Source of the DNA: Photobacterium damselae
Lineage (GTDB): Bacteria; Pseudomonadota; Gammaproteobacteria; Enterobacterales; Vibrionaceae
Direction of reading: 5' to 3'
Length of the DNA: 64,000 nt
Assembly: GCF_003026815.1 (NCBI RefSeq)
Contig: NZ_PYOG01000009.1
Location: 1-64,000 of the forward strand
The notes under the pieces: model-generated
The model's database searches: none
Told to the model about the DNA's origin: nothing
What the model saw: only the letters and a program-made list of their open reading frames with translations
Position numbers and translations under genes: made by a program
Shown: positions 40,568 to 49,250 of the stretch, piece after piece
Layout: every line of letters starts with the position of its first letter
How positions within the stretch are numbered: the stretch's first letter is position 1

Positions 40568-41491
40568 TTGCTAAAGAAGATGAAATTTGCCGTGGTAAGT
40601 GTGGTCCTTGCTCTGTCTGGTTGCGCTGGCACCTCGCAAGTTCATTGGAATATTCCACCGATGGCTGTGCCCTTCCAAGCGACAATGCAACAGCAGATCC
40701 AACTTGCCCGTATAGAGCAACTACTTGGCCAAAAAGAGTTAACGGATAAACAAGTTGCTCAACTGTATCTTCAACGTGGATTAGTTTATGACAGTTTAGG
40801 TATTAAAGATCTGGCTCGAATGGACTTTGCTCAGTCACTTTCAATTAATCCTAAACAAGCGGATTTGTACAATATTCTTGGGGTTTATCTTACTCAAGTG
40901 GGTTTGTTTGATGCCGCTTATGAAGCATTTGATTCCACATTAGATTTAGAACCCTCACACCCTTATGCACAGCGTAATTTAGGTATCGCTCTTTATTATG
41001 GTGAGCGATTAGAGTTAGCTCATCAAGAGTTGTATCAACATTATTTACAAGATAAAAATGATCCATATCGCGCTATTTGGCTCTATCTTGTAGATGTAAA
41101 AACTCAGCCGCAACAAGCTGCACGTCAGTTGCAATATCAATATAATGTCAGTAATAAAAAAGATTGGGGCTGGAATATTGCTCAACTGCTGATTGGTAAA
41201 ATCAGTGAAGGACAGTTTATCGCAGATATCGCTGAACAAAGCCAAGATAATCAACAGTTAGCTGAGCATTTAACTGAAGGCTATTTTTATTTGGCGAAGC
41301 AGTATCAGTTGCAAGGGGATGAAGATGCCGCTGCTAATTTGTTTAAGTTAGCCTTAGCAGGAAATGTCTATGAATATGTTGAGCACCGCTATGCATTACT
41401 GGAGTTGGCGTTAATGGCTGATGAAGAGCAGCAACAAGCTCAAGCGCTACAAACGACCAATGGCAATGGTATTGAAAGTAATAACGAATAG
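40568..41491 (+). CDS. nlpI: Lipoprotein NlpI
   Basis: Outer-membrane lipoprotein with TPR repeats, 307 residues, which in E. coli scaffolds peptidoglycan hydrolases and the protease Prc. The lipobox is LALSGC, so the mature protein begins at that Cys. TPR-like helices follow (LYLQRGLVYDSLGIKDLARMDF, ADLYNILGVYLTQVGLFDAA, AQRNLGIALYYGERLELA) and WGWNIAQLLIGKIS near the middle matches E. coli. GGGAG (40556-40560) is well placed for TTG 40568; ATG 40580 is the alternative. It follows pnp as in E. coli. Confidence 0.9.
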   Translation: MLKKMKFAVVSVVLALSGCAGTSQVHWNIPPMAVPFQATMQQQIQLARIEQLLGQKELTDKQVAQLYLQRGLVYDSLGIKDLARMDFAQSLSINPKQADLYNILGVYLTQVGLFDAAYEAFDSTLDLEPSHPYAQRNLGIALYYGERLELAHQELYQHYLQDKNDPYRAIWLYLVDVKTQPQQAARQLQYQYNVSNKKDWGWNIAQLLIGKISEGQFIADIAEQSQDNQQLAEHLTEGYFYLAKQYQLQGDEDAAANLFKLALAGNVYEYVEHRYALLELALMADEEQQQAQALQTTNGNGIESNNE

Positions 41492-41534
41492 CATAAAAGC
41501 TAAAACTATTCATACAGCAACTGCTATCTAGATA

Positions 41535-41568
41535 AAAACCGCACTAAGCTAATCACTTGTGCGGTTTT
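41535..41568. terminator. Bidirectional terminator between nlpI and ubiV
   Basis: 10-bp perfect stem AAAACCGCAC/GTGCGGTTTT with a 14-nt loop between convergent genes. Confidence 0.85.
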
Positions 41569-41601
41569 ATTGTATCAATAGACGGTAAATACAGACGAGT
41601 G

Positions 41602-42480
41602 TTACGACTGAATATTTAAGCCTGCTAAATTGTGCCAGTAGCCGTTACATTGGTGACCATCGGCAAGAGTATGGCGATTTTGTCCTTGTTCATTTTGACG
41701 GAACTCATCAACCAAACCTAAGGTATCGACGCCTAATGGGCTAAGACGTACCACATCGACTAATTCTTGCATCCCTTGCAGATCATTAATTAAGTTATAG
41801 CAGTAACCTGATTGTGTTTGAATGCCGTTTAATGTGAAGACTTTCTGTGACTCTTGGCTCTTTACTGTAATGCCAGTTGGGTACTTGATACAGCAGGTTT
41901 CACAATCGTCTTTTGCACGGTCTTCGGCGCGCGCGGTGAAGCAACGGGCAGAATAGGCTAGTGGTAAATAGCCATAGCTAAAGACTTCGGTTTCAAATTG
42001 TCCGCGAATCCCCAATTGCTCACATTCAGCTAAAGTGTTTTGTAACCAATCACGAGATAGCTCAACGGGCATACACCAACGTGTCATCCCTTTTTTAAGG
42101 AACAGGTTAAGTGTTTGGGCGTTGTAGCAGTTAACCGCAGGACCGACAACAAACGGGACTCGATGCTCATGAGCCAATTGAATCGCAGAGACATCGTTAG
42201 CCTCAATAATAAAATCGCCGTTATCAATGTATTTTTTCATTACATTGACTTCACTTGGCGCTTCAAGCAAAGCCATAGTAGAGAGCACCACTTGTTTACC
42301 GTTATCGGCTAACGATTTAGCAATCTCAAACCAGTCTGCCGCTTTCATTTCACGACGTTTAGAACAAACGGTTTCACCAAGATAAATAATATCAACATTG
42401 GCACTTTGTGCTTGCTGATAGAAAGCTTCTACGTCTGTTTTTGGCCAAAAATAAAGAATAGGGCCTAATGCATATTTCAT
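41602..42480 (-). CDS. ubiV: O2-independent ubiquinone hydroxylation protein UbiV (U32 family)
   Basis: Peptidase-U32-family Fe-S protein that works with UbiU and UbiT to hydroxylate the ubiquinone ring without oxygen. The 292-residue protein has all four [4Fe-4S] cysteines, C39, C180, C193 and C197 ([28 protein letters not shown]), numbered as in E. coli. AAGGA is close before ATG 42480. It is 13 bp downstream of ubiU in one operon. It was formerly annotated YhbV, a protease. Confidence 0.94.
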   Translation of the reverse strand: MKYALGPILYFWPKTDVEAFYQQAQSANVDIIYLGETVCSKRREMKAADWFEIAKSLADNGKQVVLSTMALLEAPSEVNVMKKYIDNGDFIIEANDVSAIQLAHEHRVPFVVGPAVNCYNAQTLNLFLKKGMTRWCMPVELSRDWLQNTLAECEQLGIRGQFETEVFSYGYLPLAYSARCFTARAEDRAKDDCETCCIKYPTGITVKSQESQKVFTLNGIQTQSGYCYNLINDLQGMQELVDVVRLSPLGVDTLGLVDEFRQNEQGQNRHTLADGHQCNGYWHNLAGLNIQS

Positions 42481-42493
42481 TGTGCTTCCTTAA

Positions 42494-43501
42494 TTATTGC
42501 CATTTACGGTGATATGCACCAAGCGTAGTTTGGCGGCCTTCTGAGACATTACCTAGACACTGATTCCAAGCCGGATCAACGCTGTAACCTTCAGGATTTG
42601 CTAAATAGCGATCAATGGCTGCACGCCAAGTACGAGTCACTTGCTCTACATAAGCAGGACTACGTTGACGACCTTCGATTTTCACCGAGGCAATATTGGC
42701 TTTAAAGAGCTCAGGTAAGATCTCTAAAGTGTTAAGGCTGGTCGGTTCTTCTAGTGCGTGATAGCGTTTATCGTTGCCATCGAGATTAACGTCAAAGCGG
42801 CCTTTACATAGCGTCGGGTAACCTGCGTTTTCCCCTGCGCTATAGCGGTCAATTAGCACTTCATTTAAGCGAGATTCAAGACCTTGGTTGGTTTCTTGCC
42901 AGCGAACATATTTGGCTGGAGAACAAGCACCGACAGTATTAGGCGATTCACCTGTCATGTACGAAGAGAGATAGCAACGACCTTCCGACATAATGCATAA
43001 GCTACCAAATGCGAACACTTCGAGTTCAACATCGGTATTGCGCGCTAATTGCTTAACTTGATGAATCGATAGTACGCGAGGCAGTACCACCCGCTTTACA
43101 TTAAAGTTCTGCTTATAAAAATCGATGGCTGCGGTATTGGTTGCTGATGCTTGAACCGACAGATGCAGTTCAAGATCTGGATAGCGTGTTGCTGCATATT
43201 CAAGGACAGCAATATCAGCCACAATCAGCGCATCAACGCCCATTGCTGCTGCATTATCGACCGCTTTTGTCCAACGAGAGAAACCGTCTGGGTGAGCAAA
43301 GGTATTTAGGGCAACATGCAGCTTTCGGTTATGATCTCGAATGTATTCAACTGCTTTATCTAATTTTCGTCCCGTAAAATTTAGACCTGCAAAATGGCGG
43401 GCATTAGTATCATCTTTGAAACCGATATAAACCGCATCTGCACCATTATCAACTGCCGTTTTTAAGGCTGGAAGGTTACCAGCGGGGCAAAGTAGCTCCA
43501 T
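42494..43501 (-). CDS. ubiU: O2-independent ubiquinone hydroxylation protein UbiU (U32 family)
   Basis: Partner of UbiV; 335 residues. Cluster cysteines are C169 and C176 (FGSLCIMSEGRCYLSSY), C193 (GACSPAKY) and C232 (YPTLCKGRF), the same positions as in E. coli UbiU. The U32 signature (EVFAFGSLCIMSEGRCYLS) is intact. The gene starts with MELLCPAGNLPALK. Together with UbiT across the RocS-like gene it forms the anaerobic ubiquinone set; I found no convincing FNR box. Confidence 0.95.
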   Translation of the reverse strand: MELLCPAGNLPALKTAVDNGADAVYIGFKDDTNARHFAGLNFTGRKLDKAVEYIRDHNRKLHVALNTFAHPDGFSRWTKAVDNAAAMGVDALIVADIAVLEYAATRYPDLELHLSVQASATNTAAIDFYKQNFNVKRVVLPRVLSIHQVKQLARNTDVELEVFAFGSLCIMSEGRCYLSSYMTGESPNTVGACSPAKYVRWQETNQGLESRLNEVLIDRYSAGENAGYPTLCKGRFDVNLDGNDKRYHALEEPTSLNTLEILPELFKANIASVKIEGRQRSPAYVEQVTRTWRAAIDRYLANPEGYSVDPAWNQCLGNVSEGRQTTLGAYHRKWQ

Positions 43502-43663
43502 ATTATATTTATCATCCAGTCTTTTCTACGCACCTAATTGAAGGTGCATAGTAATCAATCATGGGGTCAATATAGGTGGCTTTTCCTGCAACAGTTTTGA
43601 TGTCAGGCAGGTTTTTGTTGATTTAGAACAATTTTTTACAAAGTTTATACTCTGTTCGCAATT

Positions 43664-45688
43664 TTATTCACTTCTGTGTTTATTTTGCAAAAGTACGCCC
43701 TCAAGCTCTTGTTTAGGTTGTGGTCGATAGAAGTGAAACCCTTGAATATAATCACAATTTAAGTTCGATAGTAAGATTGCTTGCTCTCTTGTCTCAACGC
43801 CTTCTGCCACTAAACTCATGTTTAATGCCTTACCTAAATTGATGATATTTTCAATTAAGGTGACTTGCTTTGGTACTTCATCAATATCTTTAATAAAAGC
43901 GCGATCGATTTTAAGTTCATCGAGAGGGAAACGCGCTAAATATGATAGTGAAGAGTAACCTGTGCCAAAATCATCAATAGAAAGAGCAAAACCGAGTTGT
44001 TTAATGGCTTTGAGCATCGAAATAGTGTGTTCGCTGTCACTCATAACTGCACTTTCTGTAAGCTCAAATGTAATATCATCAGGATTAATGCCTGTTTGAA
44101 ACTTAAGTTGTTTCATAAAGGCGATAAGGCTTGGGTTGCCAAATTGTTGAGGCGATAAGTTAATAGCGACTCTGCCTGGCATAAGGCCTCGGTCTTTCCA
44201 TTTCTTAACAGTGGAAAAAACTTCGCGCATAACGACACGACCTAATTGTTCAATAAGTCCTGATTCTTCTGCAACGGGGATAAACTGGGCCGGGCTAATA
44301 TAACCTTCTACGGGGTGTTTCCATCGCACCAATGCTTCTGCACCGTTAATTGCAAAGTCTCGTGCATTTACCTTTGGTTGATACCAAACTTCGAGCCCTT
44401 GATTCTGTAGTGCTTTTTGCAGCTCAATTTCAAGCCAAAGTCGCATACGGGCTTCTTTGTTCATGGCGTCATCGAACTTAATAAAACGGTTACGGCCACG
44501 ATGTTTGGCTTCATACATCGCGGTATCGGCGTTTTGTAATAAGATTCGGGCATCGTTACCATCACCAGGGTATTGCACCAAACCGATTGAGCAGGCTAAA
44601 TGTTTTCGAAAATGGTGTAGATCAAAAGGTTGGTTGATTTGATTGATCACATTTTGACAAAGTTGCTCACCACTAAACTCTGAATCTGCTTGAGGCAATA
44701 GAACACAAAACTCATCTCCCCCTAAGTGACCAATAATAGCGTGTTTAGGTAATAGGTGACTAAGGCGATTACCAATCTCCTGGAGAACACGATCCCCAAT
44801 ATTATGGCCTAGAGAATCATTGATATTTTTGAAGTTATCAATATCAAGGTAGAGCATCAACAGTGGTATTTGCTGCTGAATATGTTGCTCTAGCTGACGA
44901 GTAAAGCCGTGTCGATTGTATAACCCAGTCAAAGGATCGGTATGGATCAGTTGTTCTATATGCTCTTGTTGTTCTGGTTGAGTGTTAGGCTTTTCCAGTT
45001 TCAGTAAATAAGCAGGGGATCCCACAAGAGTAATAGGGGTTGAGCTGGCTAAAACAGGTTGTTCTATCGCACTGTTTTTACTTGGGTAGAGTGTTTTTTT
45101 CCAAATGATTTGCTGTAGATGATAAGGTGTATTGGTGTCATCACATAACAATTGGTCTAGCGGTTTTCCAACAATTTCATGAGGTTTACTAAAGCCAAGT
45201 AGCTGGGCACATGCGGTATTGGCTTTAGTAATCATCATATCGGAAATAATACAGAGACCATCATCCACCAATTCATTGATTTTATTAAATAGAGACTCTT
45301 GTTCATCTAGACTATTGACTAAAAGCTGTCTCTCGGATGTGTCATGCGAATAGACCGCAACATAAGAGATAGCATCATTATTATTTTTGAGGGGACAAAG
45401 GGTAAATTGAACACTGGTCTCATGATGACTATCTTCTAATAGCACTTCTGTTTCAATTAATTCGCCTTGGAATGCGCGCTGATAATAAGGTTCGAGAGAG
45501 CGGTAATATGAGGCTCCGAGCACTTCACTATCGTTACGCCCAACTAGATCATTTCGTTCTAGACCGCTTAGATTACAATAACCTTGATTAACAATGACAT
45601 ATCTGTGCTGAGAATCAATAATAGCAAATAGGTATGGACTGTGATCGGTAAGTAGAGGAACCCAATATTGTAATTGTTCTGTTGGCAT
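43664..45688 (-). CDS. rocS: PAS-PAS-GGDEF-EAL c-di-GMP enzyme, RocS-like
   Basis: The 674-residue cytoplasmic protein has two PAS-like sensor domains (about residues 10-130 and 135-215), a GGDEF domain with an intact motif (HLGGDEFCVLLP) but no RxxD inhibitory site, and an EAL domain with EALVRW, ELTES, DDFGTGYSSL and AEGVET intact. It could therefore make or degrade c-di-GMP; EAL activity looks complete. V. cholerae rocS, a c-di-GMP regulator of rugosity and motility, lies next to the same U32 genes, which is why I use that symbol. A GTG at 45727 would add 13 residues; neither start has a strong ribosome binding site. No TM segment is visible. Confidence 0.85.
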   Translation of the reverse strand: MPTEQLQYWVPLLTDHSPYLFAIIDSQHRYVIVNQGYCNLSGLERNDLVGRNDSEVLGASYYRSLEPYYQRAFQGELIETEVLLEDSHHETSVQFTLCPLKNNNDAISYVAVYSHDTSERQLLVNSLDEQESLFNKINELVDDGLCIISDMMITKANTACAQLLGFSKPHEIVGKPLDQLLCDDTNTPYHLQQIIWKKTLYPSKNSAIEQPVLASSTPITLVGSPAYLLKLEKPNTQPEQQEHIEQLIHTDPLTGLYNRHGFTRQLEQHIQQQIPLLMLYLDIDNFKNINDSLGHNIGDRVLQEIGNRLSHLLPKHAIIGHLGGDEFCVLLPQADSEFSGEQLCQNVINQINQPFDLHHFRKHLACSIGLVQYPGDGNDARILLQNADTAMYEAKHRGRNRFIKFDDAMNKEARMRLWLEIELQKALQNQGLEVWYQPKVNARDFAINGAEALVRWKHPVEGYISPAQFIPVAEESGLIEQLGRVVMREVFSTVKKWKDRGLMPGRVAINLSPQQFGNPSLIAFMKQLKFQTGINPDDITFELTESAVMSDSEHTISMLKAIKQLGFALSIDDFGTGYSSLSYLARFPLDELKIDRAFIKDIDEVPKQVTLIENIINLGKALNMSLVAEGVETREQAILLSNLNCDYIQGFHFYRPQPKQELEGVLLQNKHRSE

Positions 45689-45883
45689 CGTTTTTAATGA
45701 TTTCCCTATATTAAAGTAGCAGTTCACATCGTCGCTATACTTTTTACTACATTATGTGTCTGATGAAAATCGAGAAACTTTAGCGACTATAGTGTCGTTT
45801 TTTGATTCAAGGCATAAAACAAAACCACTACTCTGCCATACAATCAATCATTCATTGCGATGTTATTACAGGAACAAATTAAC

Positions 45884-46405
45884 GTGATTGCTCAACTTCG
45901 AAAACATATGGTGCAATATGGCCCTTCATTGCTTCGTATCCCTGCTAAATTAACCCCATTTTCGATTCAGAAAAAAGTGATGTTAGAAGCACTTGGGATG
46001 GTCTTTAAAGAAGCTTTGGAAGACGGTGATTTTGAGTTTCTTGAAGATCGCTGGTTAAAAGTTGAAGTTCGCGATTTGGGCTTGCAGTGGTTTATCAGTT
46101 ACCAAAATGAGCAGCTGGTAGTCTCAGAACAAGTTGAGCAAGAAGATGTTAGCTTCAGTGGCGAATGTAATGATTTAGTTTTGATTGCTGCTCGTAAAGA
46201 AGATCCTGATACGCTATTCTTCCAGCGTCGCCTTCGTATTGAAGGGGATACTGAGCTAGGTCTTGAAGTAAAAAATCTTATGGACAGCATTGATTTAGAA
46301 TCTCTACCAGCTCCAGTTCAATTTGTCTTACAGCAGTCGGCTGACTTTATCTATAAAGGGATGCATCAGGCCGATGATGCCAAAGAGGTTGTAAATGCTC
46401 ATTAG
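45884..46405 (+). CDS. ubiT: Ubiquinone anaerobic biosynthesis accessory factor UbiT (SCP2 domain)
   Basis: Lipid-binding SCP2 protein that brings ubiquinone intermediates to UbiU/UbiV. The 173-residue protein matches E. coli UbiT over GPSLLRIPAKLTPF, FEFLEDRWLKVEVRDLGLQWF and IAARKEDPDTLFFQRRLRIEGDTELGL. GTG 45884, 9 nt after AGGA, aligns with the E. coli start; ATG 45860 would add eight residues and lacks a ribosome binding site. The next gene overlaps it by 11 bp. Confidence 0.9.
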   Translation: MIAQLRKHMVQYGPSLLRIPAKLTPFSIQKKVMLEALGMVFKEALEDGDFEFLEDRWLKVEVRDLGLQWFISYQNEQLVVSEQVEQEDVSFSGECNDLVLIAARKEDPDTLFFQRRLRIEGDTELGLEVKNLMDSIDLESLPAPVQFVLQQSADFIYKGMHQADDAKEVVNAH

Positions 46406-46901
46406 ATCGGAAGCTCCTGCGGATATTTTGCCGATTGACGCGTTATTAAAGCGTGCTTTCCCAACAGATGCAGAAGCAAACTTAGTTATGGCGCTGCGTG
46501 AAAATGGCCGCCGTACTTTATCTCTCGTTGCTTGTACTGATGAAGGAGAGGTTATTGGGCATCTATTTATGAGCCCTGTAACTGTGGCAGGAGAGGATCT
46601 TAACTGGCAAGGTTTGGCTCCACTTGCGGTTGACCCCCAGTATCAAAAGCAAGGTATTGGTCTGGCTTTAATTGAAGAAGCAAAAAGTGTTTTAGCTGAT
46701 TTTTATTATCCAGTTATGGTGGTCTTGGGCGATCCTAATTACTACGGTAAAGCGGGTTTTACTCCTGCCAATGCTCATCAATTACATTGTCAGTGGGAAG
46801 TCCCTGCTGATGCTTTTCAAGTGTATGCGATTGATGACGATGCCTTAAATAACCACACAGGCTTGGTTGAGTATAGCGTTGAGTTTTCAGAGCTCGCTTA
46901 A
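46395..46901 (+). CDS. yhbS: GNAT-family N-acetyltransferase YhbS
   Basis: 168-residue GNAT fold protein. The acetyl-CoA loop is VDPQYQKQGIGLALIEEA (QxxGIG), preceded by the beta strand LAPLAVDPQ; VVLGDPNYYGKAGF is the YhbS-family signature. Substrate is unknown. It overlaps ubiT by 11 bp, so they are translationally coupled, as yhbT-yhbS are in E. coli. Confidence 0.88.
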   Translation: MLIRSEAPADILPIDALLKRAFPTDAEANLVMALRENGRRTLSLVACTDEGEVIGHLFMSPVTVAGEDLNWQGLAPLAVDPQYQKQGIGLALIEEAKSVLADFYYPVMVVLGDPNYYGKAGFTPANAHQLHCQWEVPADAFQVYAIDDDALNNHTGLVEYSVEFSELA

Positions 46902-46925
46902 TATCATTAAAACCGATGCTTGATG

Positions 46926-46953
46926 AGCCACTCCGTAATGGGGTGGCTTTTTT
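46926..46953 (+). terminator. ubiT-yhbS terminator
   Basis: 9-bp stem AGCCACTCC/GGGGTGGCT (one wobble), GTAAT loop, T run. Confidence 0.85.
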
Positions 46954-47084
46954 AGTAGCTAAATCTTGCAATATGCTTTAAGCGACAAATAATGAGAAGT
47001 AAGATATGTGGAATTGATATGGAACAGCGTGCAAATACGTGGTAGTTTATTTGTATTACAAATGCTTTATGAAGGAATATGGCA

Positions 47085-48182
47085 ATGATCCCACGTAGTG
47101 TTACCTCTCCTAAAAAATTCATTATTGGTCAAAATCTACTTTCTCAACTTCCAGATTATGTGAAAGATTTTGGTGATTCTGCTTTTTTAATCTGTGATGA
47201 ATTCATTTTAGATCGCGTTAACCAAGAAGCGATTCCAGCACTACAAGACGCGGGATTAAAAGGCGCGAGCGAAAAATTCCAATACGAATGTACTGATGAA
47301 GAAATTGGTCGCTTAGATCATATGGCTCGTGAGTTAGGCGCTAATGTGATTGTTGGTATCGGTGGTGGTAAAACACTTGATGTTGCTAAAGCCGTTGCTC
47401 ATTTTTCTCATAAACCCGTTATTATTTTCCCAACCATTGCTTCTACTGACGCGCCATGTACTGCGCTATCTGTAGTTTATAATACCGATGGTTCTTTTAA
47501 CCGTTATTTGTTCCTACCACAAAACCCAGATGCTGTGATTGCCGATACTGCTATTATTAGTGCGGCACCTGCTCGTTTCTTTGCCGCAGGTATTGGTGAT
47601 GCTCTTGCCACCTTTTTTGAGGCGCGCGCGTGTTGTTATGCAGATGGCTTAAACCTAGTTCAGAAAAAAGTCTCTCGTACTGGTCTTGGTCTTGCGATGA
47701 TGTGCTATGACCTTATTTTAGAAAACGTTGAGATGGCGATGGATGCTGTACGTAATCATGTTGTCACACCTGCTCTAGAAGAGTTGATTGAAGCAACAAT
47801 TTACCTAAGTGGTGTTGGTGCAGAATCTGGCGGTCTTGCGGCAGCACACGCAATCAGCAATGGTATGTCTGCACTGCCTGCTCTTCACCATATTCAACAT
47901 GGCGAAAAGGTTGCGTTCGGTTTATTGGTTCAGCTTGTGTTAGAAAAAGCAGATACCGAAGAAATTGAAAATGTCATTTATGTAATGAAAACCGCAGGTC
48001 TACCGCTAACTTTGGCTGATTTTGGGGTTACTGAGTTTGTTGAAGCTGATTGGCGTCAAGTTGCTGAGATCGCATGTGAACCTGGCGATACAATGTGCAA
48101 CATGCCAGTTAAAGTAAATCCTCAGAAGGTGTATCAAGCAATTGTGGCCGCTGATGCATTAGCTCAACGTTATCACGACTAA
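47085..48182 (+). CDS. gldA: Glycerol dehydrogenase
   Basis: Zinc/iron-type alcohol dehydrogenase family III enzyme that oxidises glycerol to dihydroxyacetone with NAD+ (also active on other diols and on methylglyoxal-derived compounds in the family). The 365-residue protein has the NAD loop GIGGGKTLDVAKA, PTIASTDAPCTALSV and the metal ligands in AAGIGDALATFFEA (Asp), LAAAHAISNG (His) and HHIQHGEKVAFG (His). AAGGA favours ATG 47085 (MIPRSVTS) over ATG 47079. It stands alone between two terminators, inserted between yhbS and holD; no dihydroxyacetone kinase is nearby. Confidence 0.92.
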   Translation: MIPRSVTSPKKFIIGQNLLSQLPDYVKDFGDSAFLICDEFILDRVNQEAIPALQDAGLKGASEKFQYECTDEEIGRLDHMARELGANVIVGIGGGKTLDVAKAVAHFSHKPVIIFPTIASTDAPCTALSVVYNTDGSFNRYLFLPQNPDAVIADTAIISAAPARFFAAGIGDALATFFEARACCYADGLNLVQKKVSRTGLGLAMMCYDLILENVEMAMDAVRNHVVTPALEELIEATIYLSGVGAESGGLAAAHAISNGMSALPALHHIQHGEKVAFGLLVQLVLEKADTEEIENVIYVMKTAGLPLTLADFGVTEFVEADWRQVAEIACEPGDTMCNMPVKVNPQKVYQAIVAADALAQRYHD

Positions 48183-48212
48183 TCGCACTCTTTGATTTGT
48201 GAAATATTAAGA

Positions 48213-48240
48213 AAATGCTGATCTTTGGATCAGCATTTTT
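48213..48240 (+). terminator. gldA terminator
   Basis: 11-bp perfect stem (48213-48223 with 48228-48238), TTTG loop, T run. Confidence 0.9.
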
Positions 48241-48306
48241 GTTGGTTGTCATTTCACTCTTTGATAGGATCTAGCGTTATTGTCGTGACATCATAGAGAG
48301 TCAAAA

Positions 48307-48708
48307 ATGAAACAACGCGATATTCAGGTATTGCAAGAGATGGGGTTAACGGTATGGCAAATTCGCAATACCGAGCTCTTTCCTAATTTAGAGGTGCCAA
48401 CCATCACGCTACCTGAGCAGTGTAAACTTCTTTTTGTATCTAACGATGAACTGAGTGAGCATGATGCTTGGTTGTTCGGCAAGATTTTAAAGAGTATGAA
48501 ATTAACACCAGAGCAAGCACTGATGTTGCCATTAGATGCTTTAGATCAAATCGGTGAACACCATTTAACTTGGTGTTGGTTTGCTGGTTGTACTGGTGCT
48601 CATCCTGATGGTTGTCAGGTATTAAACTCTGTCTCTCTTCACCTTATGCATAACGACCCAAGTTCGAAAAAGGCGTTATGGCAGCAAATATGTTCTTATG
48701 ACTCATAA
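48307..48708 (+). CDS. holD: DNA polymerase III psi subunit
   Basis: Psi links the clamp loader to chi and SSB. The 133-residue protein fits the family at both ends: an N-terminal QEMGLTVWQIRNTELF (the clamp-loader-binding segment, like QLGITQWSLRRP in E. coli) and the C-terminal KKALWQQICSYDS. The middle is diverged, normal for this family. It overlaps rimI by 11 bp, the conserved holD-rimI pairing, which supports the call. Confidence 0.88.
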   Translation: MKQRDIQVLQEMGLTVWQIRNTELFPNLEVPTITLPEQCKLLFVSNDELSEHDAWLFGKILKSMKLTPEQALMLPLDALDQIGEHHLTWCWFAGCTGAHPDGCQVLNSVSLHLMHNDPSSKKALWQQICSYDS

Positions 48709-49144
48709 AATTATTCCGTTACAAGCTCAGCATCTGGATGATGTTTGGCGTATTGAGCAGGCCGCTCACGCATTTCCATGGGCTGAATCAATTGTTCGCA
48801 AAGAGCCTAATAAAATTGCCGCAAACTACGCTTTGCTGGTGGACGATAAATTAGTTGGGTACTGTTTTGGTCAATTAGTCGCAGGTGAAGGCACTCTGTT
48901 AAATATTGCCATTGATCCAAACGAACAACGCAAGGGTTATGGCCGTATTTTGCTTGAAGGATTTATTGAACAACTAGAAGCTAAGCAAGCAGAAGAGATT
49001 TGGCTTGAAGTTCGTGAAAGTAATGTCAGTGCTTATAAACTGTATGAAGATGTCGGCTTTAATGAGATTAATCGTCGTGTTGGCTATTATCCAAGCCAAG
49101 ATGGTCGAGAAGATGCTTTGATCATGACATATATGTTTATGTGA
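48698..49144 (+). CDS. rimI: Ribosomal protein S18 alanine N-acetyltransferase RimI
   Basis: GNAT enzyme that acetylates the N terminus of ribosomal protein S18. The 148-residue protein has the acetyl-CoA loop IDPNEQRKGYGRILLEGF (QxxGYG), LLNIAIDP, the conserved EVRESNVSAYKLYEDVGF and the C-terminal YYPSQDGREDALIM, all typical of RimI. ATG 48698 lies inside holD. Confidence 0.94.
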   Translation: MTHKIIPLQAQHLDDVWRIEQAAHAFPWAESIVRKEPNKIAANYALLVDDKLVGYCFGQLVAGEGTLLNIAIDPNEQRKGYGRILLEGFIEQLEAKQAEEIWLEVRESNVSAYKLYEDVGFNEINRRVGYYPSQDGREDALIMTYMFM

Positions 49145-49194
49145 TTTTCAAACATCACGCTACAACTCATTGAAATATTGTAGAAAGAAACAAT

Positions 49195-49222
49195 AAAAAA
49201 CCGCCCAAGAGTCGGGCGGTTT
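49195..49222 (-). terminator. prfC terminator
   Basis: 9-bp stem AAACCGCCC/GGGCGGTTT (49198-49206 with 49214-49222). The T run lies on the minus strand, so it ends prfC, and it may also stop rimI transcripts. Confidence 0.85.
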
Positions 49223-49250
49223 ATCAAATATTATCGAACGTTAGTTATGA

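Noticed and set aside
43502..43663. FNR box upstream of ubiU
   Set aside because: TTGA and TCAA pieces exist, but none has the TTGAT-N4-ATCAA spacing. A GCACCT/AGGTGC hairpin (43530-43547) is there but lacks a T run.
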